Source of the DNA: JAJTFW01 sp046330075
Lineage (GTDB): Bacteria; Bacteroidota; Bacteroidia; AKYH767-A; OLB10
Assembly: GCA_046330075.1 (NCBI GenBank)
Contig: JAXLTL010000003.1
Span: 1-64,000, forward strand
Length of the DNA: 64,000 nucleotides
Reading direction: 5' to 3'
Below the pieces are notes generated by a model, which worked only from the letters and a program-made list of their open reading frames with translations, was not told the origin of the DNA and did no database searches. Shown here one piece after another: positions 33,783 through 44,200 of this stretch (its first letter is position 1; each line of letters starts with the position of its first letter). Position numbers and translations under genes: made by a program.

Positions 33783-34050
33783 CGAGTACAGAGTGAGAAA
33801 CAGAGTGAGAAACAGAGTGAGAAACAGAGTGAGAAACAGAGTGAGAAACAGAGTGAGAAAGAGAGTGAGAGCGAGGATAGAGAAACAGAGTGAGAAAGAG
33901 AAAGAGAGTGAGGATAGAGAAACAGAGTGAGAAAGAGAAAGAGAGTGAGGATAGAGTGAGAAACAGAGTGTGAAAGAGAAAGAGAGCGAGTACAGAGAGA
34001 GAAACAGAGTGAGAAAGAGAAAGAGAGCGAGTACAGAGAGAGAAAGAAAG
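33783..34050 (+). repeat. Homopurine tandem-repeat tract between tRNA-Trp and secE
   Basis: About 270 bp made almost only of A and G on the plus strand. It opens with six exact copies of the 12-mer CAGAGTGAGAAA (33789-33860). Degenerate higher-order units follow, combining GAGTGAGGATAGAG, AAACAGAGTGAG and AAAGAGAAAGAG. The remaining bases to the secE start (34051-34176) are ordinary sequence. The minus-strand frame across it encodes only Ser/Leu/Phe low complexity and is not a gene. It is transcribed within the tuf-secE unit. Confidence 0.92.
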
Positions 34051-34176
34051 GACTCAGTGAGATGGGTCCGGCTGAGTTGAAGGAATGATGCAGCGGCATT
34101 GGCAACAAGGACAGGAGCATCAGGAAACCGGAATTAATAGCATCTGAAAAAGTAAATTAATAAATACAGGCGTACA

Positions 34177-34371
34177 ATGGAAAAGATCAAGGCTTACCTT
34201 CAGGATTCGTACAACGAACTCATGAACAAAGTTTCATGGCCTACCTGGGCTGAGCTGCAAGGCAGTGCCATCGTTGTACTCGTTGCAACCTTGATTTTTG
34301 GATTGGTGATCTTCTTCATCGATGCCATTTTTCAGGGAACTCTCAACGTTATTTATAACCTCTTTGCATAA
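34177..34371 (+). CDS. secE: Preprotein translocase subunit SecE
   Basis: 64 residues, the short single-span form. The amphipathic helix with the conserved VSWPTWAEL stretch precedes one membrane span (about 30-52, IVVLVATLIFGLVIFFI). It clamps SecY in the SecYEG channel. nusG follows 6 bp later. Confidence 0.96.
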   Translation: MEKIKAYLQDSYNELMNKVSWPTWAELQGSAIVVLVATLIFGLVIFFIDAIFQGTLNVIYNLFA

Positions 34372-34377
34372 TCAGCC

Positions 34378-34935
34378 ATGTCAGAAACGACAACCGGAAA
34401 CAAGAAGTGGTATGTGATCCGAGCCATCAGTGGCAAGGAGAAGAAGGTAAAGCAGTATATCGAAAGTGAGATTATACGTGCCGGACTTTCTGACTATGTA
34501 TCGCAAGTGCTCATTCCGATGGAGAAATACTATCAGATCAAAGATGGTAAGAAGATCTCCAAGGAGCGTGCACACTTGCCGGGTTATGTATTGATTGAAG
34601 CTGAGTTGGTAGGGGAGATTCCTCATATCATCGAAAATACTACCGGAGTGATCGGTTTCCTTGGTTCCAAGGGAGAAGCTCCGACCCCGCTTCGCCAGAG
34701 TGAAGTATACCGTATCCTTGGAAAGGTAGACGAGCTTGTTGACAGCGAAGAAGTCATTAATATTCCGTTTGTAGTGGGCGAAACAGTGAAGGTTGTAGAT
34801 GGACCTTTCAACAGTTTCTCCGGCGTCATTGAAGAAGTGAACGAAGAGAAGAAGAAACTCAAAGTGATGGTGAAAATCTTCGGTCGCAAAACGCCGCTTG
34901 AACTCAGCTACATGCAGGTAGAAAAAGAATCGTAA
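34378..34935 (+). CDS. nusG: Transcription termination/antitermination factor NusG
   Basis: 185 residues. The NGN domain (KKWYVIRAISGKEKKVKQYI start, about 10-120) is followed by a KOW domain (about 130-185, with FNSFSGVIEEVNEEKKKLKV). It binds RNA polymerase and links it to the ribosome or Rho. The 6-bp spacing from secE indicates translational coupling. Confidence 0.98.
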   Translation: MSETTTGNKKWYVIRAISGKEKKVKQYIESEIIRAGLSDYVSQVLIPMEKYYQIKDGKKISKERAHLPGYVLIEAELVGEIPHIIENTTGVIGFLGSKGEAPTPLRQSEVYRILGKVDELVDSEEVINIPFVVGETVKVVDGPFNSFSGVIEEVNEEKKKLKVMVKIFGRKTPLELSYMQVEKES

Positions 34936-35028
34936 CGCTTATACCGGTTGACTGATTCCGGAACGCTTCCACCCCGGATGTACAGTCATCTCTCCCCGGT
35001 TACGAGCCCGATATAATTAAATAAAACA

Positions 35029-35472
35029 ATGGCAAAAGAAATAGGCGCACTTATCAAATTACAGGTGAAAGGCGGCGCTGCGAATCCTGCACCTCCTATC
35101 GGACCGGCACTCGGTGCGAAAGGGGTGAACATCATGGAGTTCTGCAAGCAGTTCAATGCACGTACGCAGGATAAAGCCGGCCAGATACTGCCAGTAATTA
35201 TCACAGTATACACTGATAAGTCATTCGACTTCATCATTAAAACGCCTCCTGCATTCGTGCAGCTCCTCGAGGCGGCTAAAATTCAAAAAGGTTCAGCTGA
35301 ATCCAACCGTAAGAAAGTTGGAACCGTAACCTGGGACCAGATCCAGAAAATTGCTGAAGGCAAAATACAGGACATGAACTGCTTCACCATCGAATCAGCG
35401 ATGAAAATGATTGCAGGCTCTGCCCGTTCTGCCGGTATCAATGTAGAAGGAACACCTCCCTGGCAACAGTAA
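35029..35472 (+). CDS. rplK: 50S ribosomal protein L11
   Basis: 147 residues. The N-terminal GTPase-centre domain (KVKGGAANPAPPIGPALGAK-like) and the C-terminal 23S rRNA-binding domain are both intact. L11 supports factor binding and stringent response. It opens the rplK-rplA pair, 93 bp after nusG with no terminator recognised. Confidence 0.98.
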   Translation: MAKEIGALIKLQVKGGAANPAPPIGPALGAKGVNIMEFCKQFNARTQDKAGQILPVIITVYTDKSFDFIIKTPPAFVQLLEAAKIQKGSAESNRKKVGTVTWDQIQKIAEGKIQDMNCFTIESAMKMIAGSARSAGINVEGTPPWQQ

Positions 35473-35550
35473 GACTGATCGCGGTATCGGTAATCGCTCG
35501 CTGCTTCCCGTGATCCGATACCGGAACAATTATAAACTCAGAATCAGAAA

Positions 35551-36246
35551 ATGGCTAAGTTAACGAAGAACCAAAAGGTAGCTTACGCGAAAGTAGATGC
35601 TAACAAAGCCTACAGCCTGCATGATGCCACCAAGCTTGTGAAGGAAGCTACCTTCACCAAGTTTGATGCATCTGTTGATCTGAGTGTACGTTTGGGCGTA
35701 GATCCACGTAAAGCCAATCAAATGGTACGTGGTATCGTGACCCTCCCGCATGGAACAGGTAAAACTGTTCGTGTGCTGGTACTGTGCACTCCAGACAAAG
35801 AACAGGAAGCCCGCGAAGCCGGCGCCGATCACGTAGGACTCGACGATTACATCCAGAAAATCGAAGGCGGTTGGACAGATGTAGACATCGTGATCACTAT
35901 GCCCGGTGTTATGGCGAAAGTGGGTAAGCTGGGTAAGATCCTGGGCCCCCGTAACCTCATGCCAAACCCCAAAACCGGTACCGTTACCAACGATGTCGGC
36001 AAGGCGGTGAAAGAGGTTAAATCGGGTAAAATCGACTTCAAGGTAGACAAAACCGGTATCATTCATGCCTCTATCGGCAAGGTATCATTTGACGCTGCCA
36101 AGCTGTACGATAATGCTCACGAATTACTCCAGACTATCGTTAAGCTCAAACCATCTGCTGCAAAAGGCACCTACCTCAAAAGTATCGCTGTAAGCAGTAC
36201 GATGAGCCCGGGAATCCGCATTGATGCGAAAACTATCGCCGGGTAA
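35551..36246 (+). CDS. rplA: 50S ribosomal protein L1
   Basis: 231 residues. L1 signatures GILGPRNLMPNPK-like (here KILGPRNLMPNPKTGTVT) and FKVDKTGIIHASIGK are present. It binds 23S rRNA at the L1 stalk and, in many bacteria, its own mRNA. It lies 78 bp after rplK and 23 bp before rplJ. Confidence 0.98.
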   Translation: MAKLTKNQKVAYAKVDANKAYSLHDATKLVKEATFTKFDASVDLSVRLGVDPRKANQMVRGIVTLPHGTGKTVRVLVLCTPDKEQEAREAGADHVGLDDYIQKIEGGWTDVDIVITMPGVMAKVGKLGKILGPRNLMPNPKTGTVTNDVGKAVKEVKSGKIDFKVDKTGIIHASIGKVSFDAAKLYDNAHELLQTIVKLKPSAAKGTYLKSIAVSSTMSPGIRIDAKTIAG

Positions 36247-36269
36247 AATCACTAACACGAATTCGTCAC

Positions 36270-36803
36270 ATGACAAGAGAAGAAAAGAACCAGATCATCG
36301 ATGAATTAGTGGCGACACTGAGTCAGTTCCCAAGTTTCTATATCACAGATATTGAAACCCTGAACTCAGAAAAGACATCTAAACTGCGCCGTATGTGCTT
36401 CAATCAGAACGTGCAGCTGAAGGTGGCTAAAAATTCCCTGATCAAAAAGGCCCTCGAGCGTATCGAAGGCGACTATAGCGAAATCATTCCAACCCTGAAA
36501 GGCTCTTCCGCCATCATGTGTTGTGAAACCGCCAGTCAGCCAGCCCGCCTGATCAAGGACTTCCGCAAAGACAGCGGTAAAGACGCTACTAAACCCGCGC
36601 TGAAGAGCGCTTATATCGACGGTGGAGTATACGTTGGCGACAATCAGCTGGATGCCCTTGCATCACTGAAAACCAAAAACGAACTCATCGGCGATGTTAT
36701 CGGCCTTCTTCAGTCTCCGGCCAAATCCGTTATCTCCGGCCTCAAAGGCCAGGGTGGCAAGATTGCCGGTATCCTCAAAACCCTGGAAGAGCGTGCAGCC
36801 TAA
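36270..36803 (+). CDS. rplJ: 50S ribosomal protein L10
   Basis: 177 residues (MTREEKNQIIDELVATLSQF start). L10 forms the base of the L7/L12 stalk. The gap to rplA is only 23 bp, so the L10 leader that regulates this gene in other phyla has no room here and any autoregulatory site would have to lie within rplA or the rplJ-rplL gap. Confidence 0.97.
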   Translation: MTREEKNQIIDELVATLSQFPSFYITDIETLNSEKTSKLRRMCFNQNVQLKVAKNSLIKKALERIEGDYSEIIPTLKGSSAIMCCETASQPARLIKDFRKDSGKDATKPALKSAYIDGGVYVGDNQLDALASLKTKNELIGDVIGLLQSPAKSVISGLKGQGGKIAGILKTLEERAA

Positions 36804-36898
36804 GCTTCGCAGCGTAGCCTGAAACGTGGGTCAAAACCTTCCAAAAAACAAACAACAACAAAAAAAACAAATCAGTAACTCCTAAAAATTTAAATACA

Positions 36899-37276
36899 AT
36901 GGCAGATCTTAAAGCATTCGCTGAGCAACTCGTGAACCTTACCGTTAAAGAAGTTCAGGAACTTGCAACTATTCTGAAAGATGAATACGGTATCGAACCT
37001 GCTGCTGCAGCTGTAGCTGTTGCTGCTCCTGCTGCTGGTGGTGGTGCCGCAGCCGCTGAAGAGAAAACTTCATTCGACGTAATCCTGAAAAACCCGGGTG
37101 CAAACAAACTCGCTATCGTGAAACTCGTGAAAGACCTTACCGGTCTTGGACTGAAAGAAGCGAAAGACCTTGTTGACGGCGCTCCGAAACCCCTCAAAGA
37201 AGGCGTTTCTAAGGATGAAGCGAACGCTCTCAAAACCCAGCTCACTGAAGCGGGTGCAGAGGTTGAAGTTAAGTAA
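36899..37276 (+). CDS. rplL: 50S ribosomal protein L7/L12
   Basis: 125 residues: N-terminal dimerisation helices, an Ala/Gly-rich hinge (AAAAVAVAAPAAGGGAAAAE) and the C-terminal factor-binding domain (VKDLTGLGLKEAKDLVDGAP). Present as multiple copies on the ribosome stalk. Preceded by an A-rich leader (CAAACAACAACAAAAAAAAC-like) and followed by a strong hairpin before rpoB. Confidence 0.98.
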   Translation: MADLKAFAEQLVNLTVKEVQELATILKDEYGIEPAAAAVAVAAPAAGGGAAAAEEKTSFDVILKNPGANKLAIVKLVKDLTGLGLKEAKDLVDGAPKPLKEGVSKDEANALKTQLTEAGAEVEVK

Positions 37277-37296
37277 TTGACTTTCAAGCATCTAAT

Positions 37297-37329
37297 AGAC
37301 CTGTTCCACCCGTTCGGTGGAACAGGTCT
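37297..37329 (+). terminator. Hairpin/attenuator between rplL and rpoB
   Basis: AGACCTGTTCCACC (37297-37310) pairs perfectly with GGTGGAACAGGTCT (37316-37329) over CGTTC. The tract after it (TTCCCATTTTC) has few consecutive T residues, so partial termination or RNase processing is more likely than full termination. The E. coli rplL-rpoB gap also holds an attenuator and an RNase III site. Confidence 0.75.
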
Positions 37330-37399
37330 TTCCCATTTTCTAACCCCTGCCCGTTAGGGGAATCCGAACGGTTGTTAAACACTTAAAAACTCCTTCGCC

Positions 37400-40300
37400 T
37401 TGACTACACTAAACAGTCTCACCACAGAGAAGTCAGCAACCAACCGAATTAATTTCAGTAAGAGCAAACACAGGATCGAGTATCCTGATTTTCTCGAAAT
37501 ACAATTGAAGTCGTTCCGCGACTTCTTCCAGCTGGAAACCACAGCCGATAACCGTACTCAGGAGGGGCTGTACAAGGTATTCAGTGAGAACTTCCCTATT
37601 ACCGACTCACGCAACAACTTCGTGCTGGAGTTCCTCGATTATTTCGTGGATCCTCCCCGCTATTCTATCGAAGAATGTATCGAGCGCGGATTGACCTACA
37701 GCGTTCCGCTGAAGGCGAAGCTGAAGTTGTACTGCACGGATCCCGAGCACGAAGATTTCGAAACCATCGTTCAGGACGTGTACCTGGGAACTATCCCGTA
37801 CATGACCCCGAAAGGTACTTTCGTGATCAACGGAGCAGAACGTGTAGTGGTAAGCCAGCTGCACCGCTCTCCCGGCGTGTTCTTCGGACAAAGCCGTCAC
37901 GCCAACGGTACCAAGCTGTATTCAGCACGTGTGATTCCTTTCAAAGGATCATGGATCGAGTTCGCGACCGACATCAACAATGTGATGTACGCGTACATCG
38001 ACCGTAAAAAGAAATTCCCGGTAACCACATTGCTCCGTGCCATCGGTTTCCAGACCGACAAGGACATCCTCGAACTCTTCGGTCTTGCCGACGAAATCAA
38101 GGTGAGCAAAGCGGGTCTTAAGAAAGTTGTAGGCCGTAAGCTGGCAGCAAGGGTGCTGAAAAGCTGGCTCGAAGACTTCGTTGATGAAGATACCGGTGAA
38201 GTAGTTTCCATCGAACGTAATGAGGTGATCCTCGAGCGTGAAACCATCCTCGAAGATGACCATATTGATATGATTGTAGAGGCTGGTGTGAAGTCTGTTA
38301 TCCTGCATAAGGAAGATGCCAACACCAACGATTACGCCATCATCTACAATACCCTTCAGAAGGATACTTCCAACTCTGAAAAAGAAGCGGTGGAGCACAT
38401 CTACCGCCAGCTCCGTAATGCTGAGCCACCCGATGAAGAAACCGCTCGTGGTATCATCGACAAGCTATTCTTCTCTGATAAGCGTTACGATCTCGGAGAA
38501 GTAGGACGTTTCCGCCTGAACCGTAAACTTCAACTGAACATCGCCGAAGATACCAAGGTACTTACCAAGGAAGACATCATCGCGATCATCAAATACCTGA
38601 TCGAACTCATCAACGCAAAAACTATCGTTGACGATATCGATCACTTAAGTAACCGTCGTGTACGTACCGTTGGTGAGCAGCTCTACTCTCAGTTTGGTGT
38701 AGGTCTGGCCCGTATGGCACGTACCATCCGTGAGCGTATGAACGTACGCGACAACGAAGTATTTACTCCGGCGGATCTGATCAACGCGAAGACATTGTCG
38801 AGCGTAATCAACTCCTTCTTCGGTACCAACCAGCTGAGCCAGTTCATGGATCAGACCAACCCGCTGGCAGAGATCACGCACAAGCGTCGTCTCTCCGCCC
38901 TCGGACCCGGCGGTCTTTCCCGTGAACGTGCAGGCTTCGAGGTTCGTGACGTACACTACACGCACTATGGGCGTCTCTGTACCATCGAAACACCGGAAGG
39001 TCCGAACATCGGTTTGATTTCCTCCCTCTGCGTTTACGCGAAAATCAACACGCTCGGATTTATCTCGACTCCATATCGTCACGTAGTAGAAGGTAAAGTA
39101 GACATCGCTGCTGATGTTACCTACCTCACTGCGGAGGAAGAAGATACCAAGGTGATCGCTCAGGCGAATGCACCGGTTGATGAAGCCGGGAACTTCACCC
39201 GTGGTCGTGTAACTGCACGATTTGAAGGTGACTTCCCGATTGTGGAACCGAAAGATCTGCACCTCATCGACGTAGCTCCGAATCAGATCGCCTCTATTGC
39301 GGCATCCCTGATTCCTTTCCTTGAGCACGATGACGCGAACCGTGCCCTGATGGGATCAAACATGCAACGTCAGGCAGTACCACTGCTGCGCCCGCAGGCG
39401 CCGATTGTGGGTACAGGCCTGGAAGGACATGTGGTGCGCGACAGCCGTGTGCTCATCAACTCCGACTACAGCGGTATTGTAGAATACGTAGATGCCAATG
39501 AAATTCATATCCGCAATCAGCGCACGGAAGACGAGAAACTCGTGAGCTTCGACGACGATGTGAAAGTATACCGTCTGACCAAGTTCCAGAAAACCAACCA
39601 GAATACCTGCATCAACCTCAAGCCGATTGTGAAAAAAGGCGACAAGGTAAAACAGGGACAGGTGCTGTGCGAAGGATATGCCACCCAAGGCGGAGAACTC
39701 GCACTCGGACGTAACCTCAAAGTAGCGTTCATGCCCTGGAAAGGTTACAACTTCGAGGATGCTATCGTAATTTCTGAGCGTGTGGTACGCGAAGATATCT
39801 TCACTTCGCTTCACATTGACGAATACTCTCTGGAAGTACGCGACACCAAGCGTGGACTCGAAGAACTGACTGCGGATATCCCCAACGTTAGTGAAGAAGC
39901 CACCCGTGAACTCGACGAGAACGGTTTGATCCGTGTTGGAGCTGAAGTGGGCGAAGGCGACATCCTTATCGGTAAAATCACGCCGAAAGGTGAAACCGAT
40001 CCTTCTCCGGAAGAGAAACTGCTGCGCGCCATCTTTGGCGACAAAGCTGGTGATGTAAAAGATGCATCGCTGAAAGTTCCGCCTTCCGTGAAAGGAGTTG
40101 TTATTGACAAGAAACTCTTCTCCCGTGCCATCAAGGATAAGCGTGGCCGCGACGAAGAGAAAAATATCATTGCCCGTTTCGACGCAGAGCAGGATAAAGA
40201 ACTCGCAGAGCTCAAAGTACAGCTCATCGACAAACTCTTTATGCTGGTGAGCGGAAAAACATCACAGGGTGTAATGAATGCCTACAAGGAAGTAGTGATT

Positions 40301-41230
40301 CCGAAAGGCGCGAAGTTCACTCAGAAGATGCTTGCGGATCTTGATTATAACAATATCAATCCGACCAAGTGGACCACTGATAAAGACAAGAATGATATGA
40401 TCACCCGTTTGCTCACGAATTACAACGTGAAGGCAAACGAAGTGATTGCTGCCTTCAAGCGCAAGAAATTCCAGGTGCAGATCGGTGACGAACTGCCAAC
40501 GGGAATCATGCAGCTGGCCAAAGTATACATTGCCAAAAAGCGGAAGCTGAAAGTAGGTGATAAGATGGCCGGCCGTCACGGAAACAAGGGTATTGTGGCC
40601 CGTATCGTTCGCGATGAAGATATGCCTTACCTCGACGACGGAACGCCGGTAGACATCGTACTCAACCCGCTGGGCGTACCATCGCGTATGAACCTCGGAC
40701 AGATCTACGAAACCGTACTGGCCTGGGCCGGAGAAAAGCTCGGTGTGAAATTCGCTACACCAATCTTCGACGGTGCTCACCTCGACGAAATCGACCACTA
40801 CGTAACCAAGGCAGGTCTGCCGAAGTTCGGATCATCCTACCTCTTCGACGGAGGTACCGGAGAACGCTTCCACCAGCCGGCGACCGTTGGTATCATCTAC
40901 ATGCTCAAACTGGGTCACATGGTAGATGACAAGATGCACGCCCGTTCTATCGGACCATACTCGCTCATCACACAGCAACCGTTGGGTGGTAAAGCGCAGT
41001 TCGGTGGACAGCGTTTCGGTGAGATGGAGGTGTGGGCAATCGAAGCGTTCGGTGCTGCAAACATCCTGCAAGAGCTGCTCACCGTGAAATCCGACGACGT
41101 AATGGGTCGCGCGAAGGCATACGAGTCGATCGTAAAAGGCGACAATATGCTGCAACCGGGTATCCCCGAATCCTTCAACGTGTTACTTCACGAATTACAG
41201 GGTCTCTGTCTTAAAGTCACACTCGACTAA
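37400..41230 (+). CDS. rpoB: RNA polymerase beta subunit
   Basis: 1276 residues. All beta domains are intact, including the rifampicin region FFGTNQLSQFMDQTNPLAEI followed by THKRRLSALGPGGLSRERAG, and the C-terminal GEMEVWAIEAFGAA. The start codon is TTG: an in-frame TAA at 37376-37378 excludes any upstream start, and no ATG occurs in the first 130 codons. The initial residues (MTTLNSLTTEKSATNRINFS) match Bacteroidota RpoB up to the conserved HRIEYPDFLE block. A hairpin sits upstream. rpoC follows after 64 bp. Confidence 0.99.
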   Translation: MTTLNSLTTEKSATNRINFSKSKHRIEYPDFLEIQLKSFRDFFQLETTADNRTQEGLYKVFSENFPITDSRNNFVLEFLDYFVDPPRYSIEECIERGLTYSVPLKAKLKLYCTDPEHEDFETIVQDVYLGTIPYMTPKGTFVINGAERVVVSQLHRSPGVFFGQSRHANGTKLYSARVIPFKGSWIEFATDINNVMYAYIDRKKKFPVTTLLRAIGFQTDKDILELFGLADEIKVSKAGLKKVVGRKLAARVLKSWLEDFVDEDTGEVVSIERNEVILERETILEDDHIDMIVEAGVKSVILHKEDANTNDYAIIYNTLQKDTSNSEKEAVEHIYRQLRNAEPPDEETARGIIDKLFFSDKRYDLGEVGRFRLNRKLQLNIAEDTKVLTKEDIIAIIKYLIELINAKTIVDDIDHLSNRRVRTVGEQLYSQFGVGLARMARTIRERMNVRDNEVFTPADLINAKTLSSVINSFFGTNQLSQFMDQTNPLAEITHKRRLSALGPGGLSRERAGFEVRDVHYTHYGRLCTIETPEGPNIGLISSLCVYAKINTLGFISTPYRHVVEGKVDIAADVTYLTAEEEDTKVIAQANAPVDEAGNFTRGRVTARFEGDFPIVEPKDLHLIDVAPNQIASIAASLIPFLEHDDANRALMGSNMQRQAVPLLRPQAPIVGTGLEGHVVRDSRVLINSDYSGIVEYVDANEIHIRNQRTEDEKLVSFDDDVKVYRLTKFQKTNQNTCINLKPIVKKGDKVKQGQVLCEGYATQGGELALGRNLKVAFMPWKGYNFEDAIVISERVVREDIFTSLHIDEYSLEVRDTKRGLEELTADIPNVSEEATRELDENGLIRVGAEVGEGDILIGKITPKGETDPSPEEKLLRAIFGDKAGDVKDASLKVPPSVKGVVIDKKLFSRAIKDKRGRDEEKNIIARFDAEQDKELAELKVQLIDKLFMLVSGKTSQGVMNAYKEVVIPKGAKFTQKMLADLDYNNINPTKWTTDKDKNDMITRLLTNYNVKANEVIAAFKRKKFQVQIGDELPTGIMQLAKVYIAKKRKLKVGDKMAGRHGNKGIVARIVRDEDMPYLDDGTPVDIVLNPLGVPSRMNLGQIYETVLAWAGEKLGVKFATPIFDGAHLDEIDHYVTKAGLPKFGSSYLFDGGTGERFHQPATVGIIYMLKLGHMVDDKMHARSIGPYSLITQQPLGGKAQFGGQRFGEMEVWAIEAFGAANILQELLTVKSDDVMGRAKAYESIVKGDNMLQPGIPESFNVLLHELQGLCLKVTLD

Positions 41231-41294
41231 GAGCGGGACATACCCGAACAACATTCTAATCGACTAACGTTCACGTTATACCGAAAAACAAAAC

Positions 41295-44200
41295 ATGGCG
41301 GCGAAAAAAGAACAAAAGCTGAAAAGCAATTTCACTAAAATAACCATCAGCCTGGCCAGCCCCGAGAATATCCTTGAGCAATCAAGCGGGGAAGTCCTCA
41401 AGCCTGAAACCATCAACTACCGTACGTACAAACCAGAACGTGACGGCCTTTTCTGCGAGCGCATTTTCGGTCCCGTAAAGGACTGGGAATGTCACTGCGG
41501 TAAGTACAAGCGCATCCGTTACAAAGGGATCGTGTGCGACCGTTGCGGTGTGGAGGTGACCGAGAAAAAGGTGCGTCGCGAACGCATGGGTCATATTACC
41601 CTTACCGTTCCGGTAGCGCATATCTGGTACTTCCGTTCCCTGCCGAATAAAATCGGTTACCTGCTCGGACTTCCTACCAAAAAACTGGATCTGATCATTT
41701 ACTACGAGCGTTATGTAGTCATTCAGGCTGGTGTAAAGGCGGAAGCCGGAGTAAACTATCTCGACTTCCTCACTGAAGAAGAGTATATCAACCACATGGA
41801 GACGCTGCCGAAAGACAATCAGCATCTCGATGATAAAGACCCGAACAAATTCATCGCCAAAATGGGTGCTGAAGCTTTGTTCGAGTTGCTTTCCCGCCTC
41901 GATCTCGATCAGCTGAGCTACAACCTGCGCCACCAGGCGAACACAGAGACCAGCCAGCAACGTAAGAACGAAGCGCTGAAGCGTCTGCAGGTGGTGGAAT
42001 CATTCCGTCAGGCGAACAGTCACATTGAAAATCGGCCGGAGTGGATGATTGTAAAAGTAGTGCCTGTTATCCCACCCGAACTGCGTCCGCTTGTTCCCCT
42101 GGATGGCGGCCGTTTTGCCACATCCGATCTGAACGACCTTTATCGTCGTGTGATCATCCGTAACAATCGTCTGAAACGACTGATTGAAATCAAGGCGCCG
42201 GAAGTTATCCTGCGTAACGAAAAGCGGATGTTGCAGGAAGCGGTGGATTCTCTCTTCGATAACAGCCGGAAGGTGAATGCGGTGAAGACAGAAAGCAACC
42301 GTGCACTGAAATCACTTTCTGACTCACTCAAAGGTAAACAGGGCCGTTTCCGTCAGAACCTGCTCGGTAAACGTGTGGATTACTCTGCACGTTCGGTAAT
42401 CGTCGTAGGTCCTGAAATGAAACTGCACGAGTGCGGTCTGCCGAAAGACATGGCTGCAGAGCTCTTCAAACCATTTATCATCCGTAAGATGATTGAGCGT
42501 GGTGTAGTGAAAACGGTGAAGAGCGCGAAGAAAATCGTTGACCGCAAAGACGCGATCGTATGGGACATCCTCGAGAACGTACTCAAAGGTCATCCGGTGA
42601 TGCTCAACCGTGCTCCAACCCTGCACAGATTAGGTATTCAGGCGTTCCAGCCGAAACTGATCGAAGGTAAGGCGATTCAGCTGCATCCGCTGGTATGTAC
42701 CGCGTTCAACGCCGACTTTGACGGTGACCAGATGGCGGTTCACCTGCCACTCGGCAATGCGGCCATTCTCGAAGCGCAGATGCTTATGCTCGCTTCCCAT
42801 AATATCCTCAACCCTGCCAACGGAGCACCAATCACCGTACCTTCACAGGACATGGTACTGGGGCTTTATTACATCACCAAAGGACGCAAGTCCACAGAGG
42901 CGATTAAGGTGAAGGGAGAAGGACTGGCGTTCTATTCTGCAGAAGAAGTCATCATTGCTTACAACGAAGGACGTGTGGATCTCCACGCGCATATCCGTGT
43001 GAAAGTAAATGTGCGTGAAGAAGGGCAGCTGGTAAATAAACTGATTGAAACGACTGTTGGACGAGTACTCTTCAACGAAGTAGTACCGCATGCATCCGGC
43101 TTTATCAATGAACTGCTGACGAAGAAATCGCTGCGCGAAATCATCGGCCGTGTATTGAAATCAACCGGTATCGCTGAGACTGCACGTTTCCTTGATGATA
43201 TCAAAGATCTTGGATTCCGTATGGCCTTCCGCGGTGGTCTCTCTTTCAACCTGAATGACGTTATCATTCCGGCAGAGAAGGAGAAGTTCATCGAGAAAGC
43301 AAATCTGGAAGTAGAAGAGGTGATGAACAACTACAACATGGGTTTCATCACCAACAACGAACGTTACAACCAGATCATCGATATCTGGTCACGTACCAAC
43401 TCACGCCTCACCGATACGGTGATGAAGCAGATGACGACCGACAAGCAGGGCTTCAACTCTGTGTTCATGATGCTCGATTCCGGAGCCCGTGGTTCCAAAG
43501 AGCAGATCCGTCAGTTGGGTGGTATGCGGGGACTGATGGCCAAGCCAAGTAAATCCGGTTCTACCGGTGGCGAGATCATCGAAAACCCGATCCTCTCAAA
43601 CTTTAAAGAAGGTCTCTCCATCCTTGAGTACTTCATCTCTACCCACGGTGCGCGTAAAGGTCTTGCCGATACCGCTCTTAAAACTGCGGATGCCGGTTAT
43701 CTGACGCGTCGTCTCGTTGACGTTGCACAGGACGTGATCATCACGGATCCGGATTGCGGCACACTGCGCGGGCTGGCGATGACGGCACTGAAGAATCAGG
43801 AAGACGTTGTGGAATCGCTCTACGACCGTATCCTGGGCCGTGTATCCGTACACAATGTCATCCATCCTCAGACCGGAGAACTGATAGTTGGTTCCGGCGA
43901 AGAGATCACAGAAGATATTGCTTCCACTATCGAGAACTCTCCGATTGAAATGGTAGAGATCCGTTCGGTGCTTACCTGCGAATCGAAGAAAGGTGTTTGC
44001 GCCCTTTGTTACGGCCGTAACCTGGCTTCCGGACGAATGGTACAGAAAGGAGAAGCGGTGGGTGTTATTGCAGCCCAGTCCATCGGTGAGCCTGGAACAC
44101 AGCTTACACTGCGTACCTTCCACGTGGGTGGTGTCGCGATGAAAGGTGCAACGGAATCACAGATTCAGGCGAAGTTCAACGGTATCATCGAATTCGATGA

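Noticed and set aside
33789..33860. Possible CRISPR array at the 12-bp tandem repeat
   Set aside because: No spacers and units of 12 bp directly adjacent; it is a simple tandem repeat. No other CRISPR-like pattern was found.
33584..34120. 178-residue minus-strand frame across the homopurine repeat
   Set aside because: It encodes almost only Ser, Leu and Phe (SLCFSLCFSL) as a by-product of the GAGA repeat, overlaps the tRNA-Trp gene and the repeat, and has no promoter.
36247..36269. L10 leader before rplJ
   Set aside because: The 23-bp gap is too short for the structure known from other phyla.
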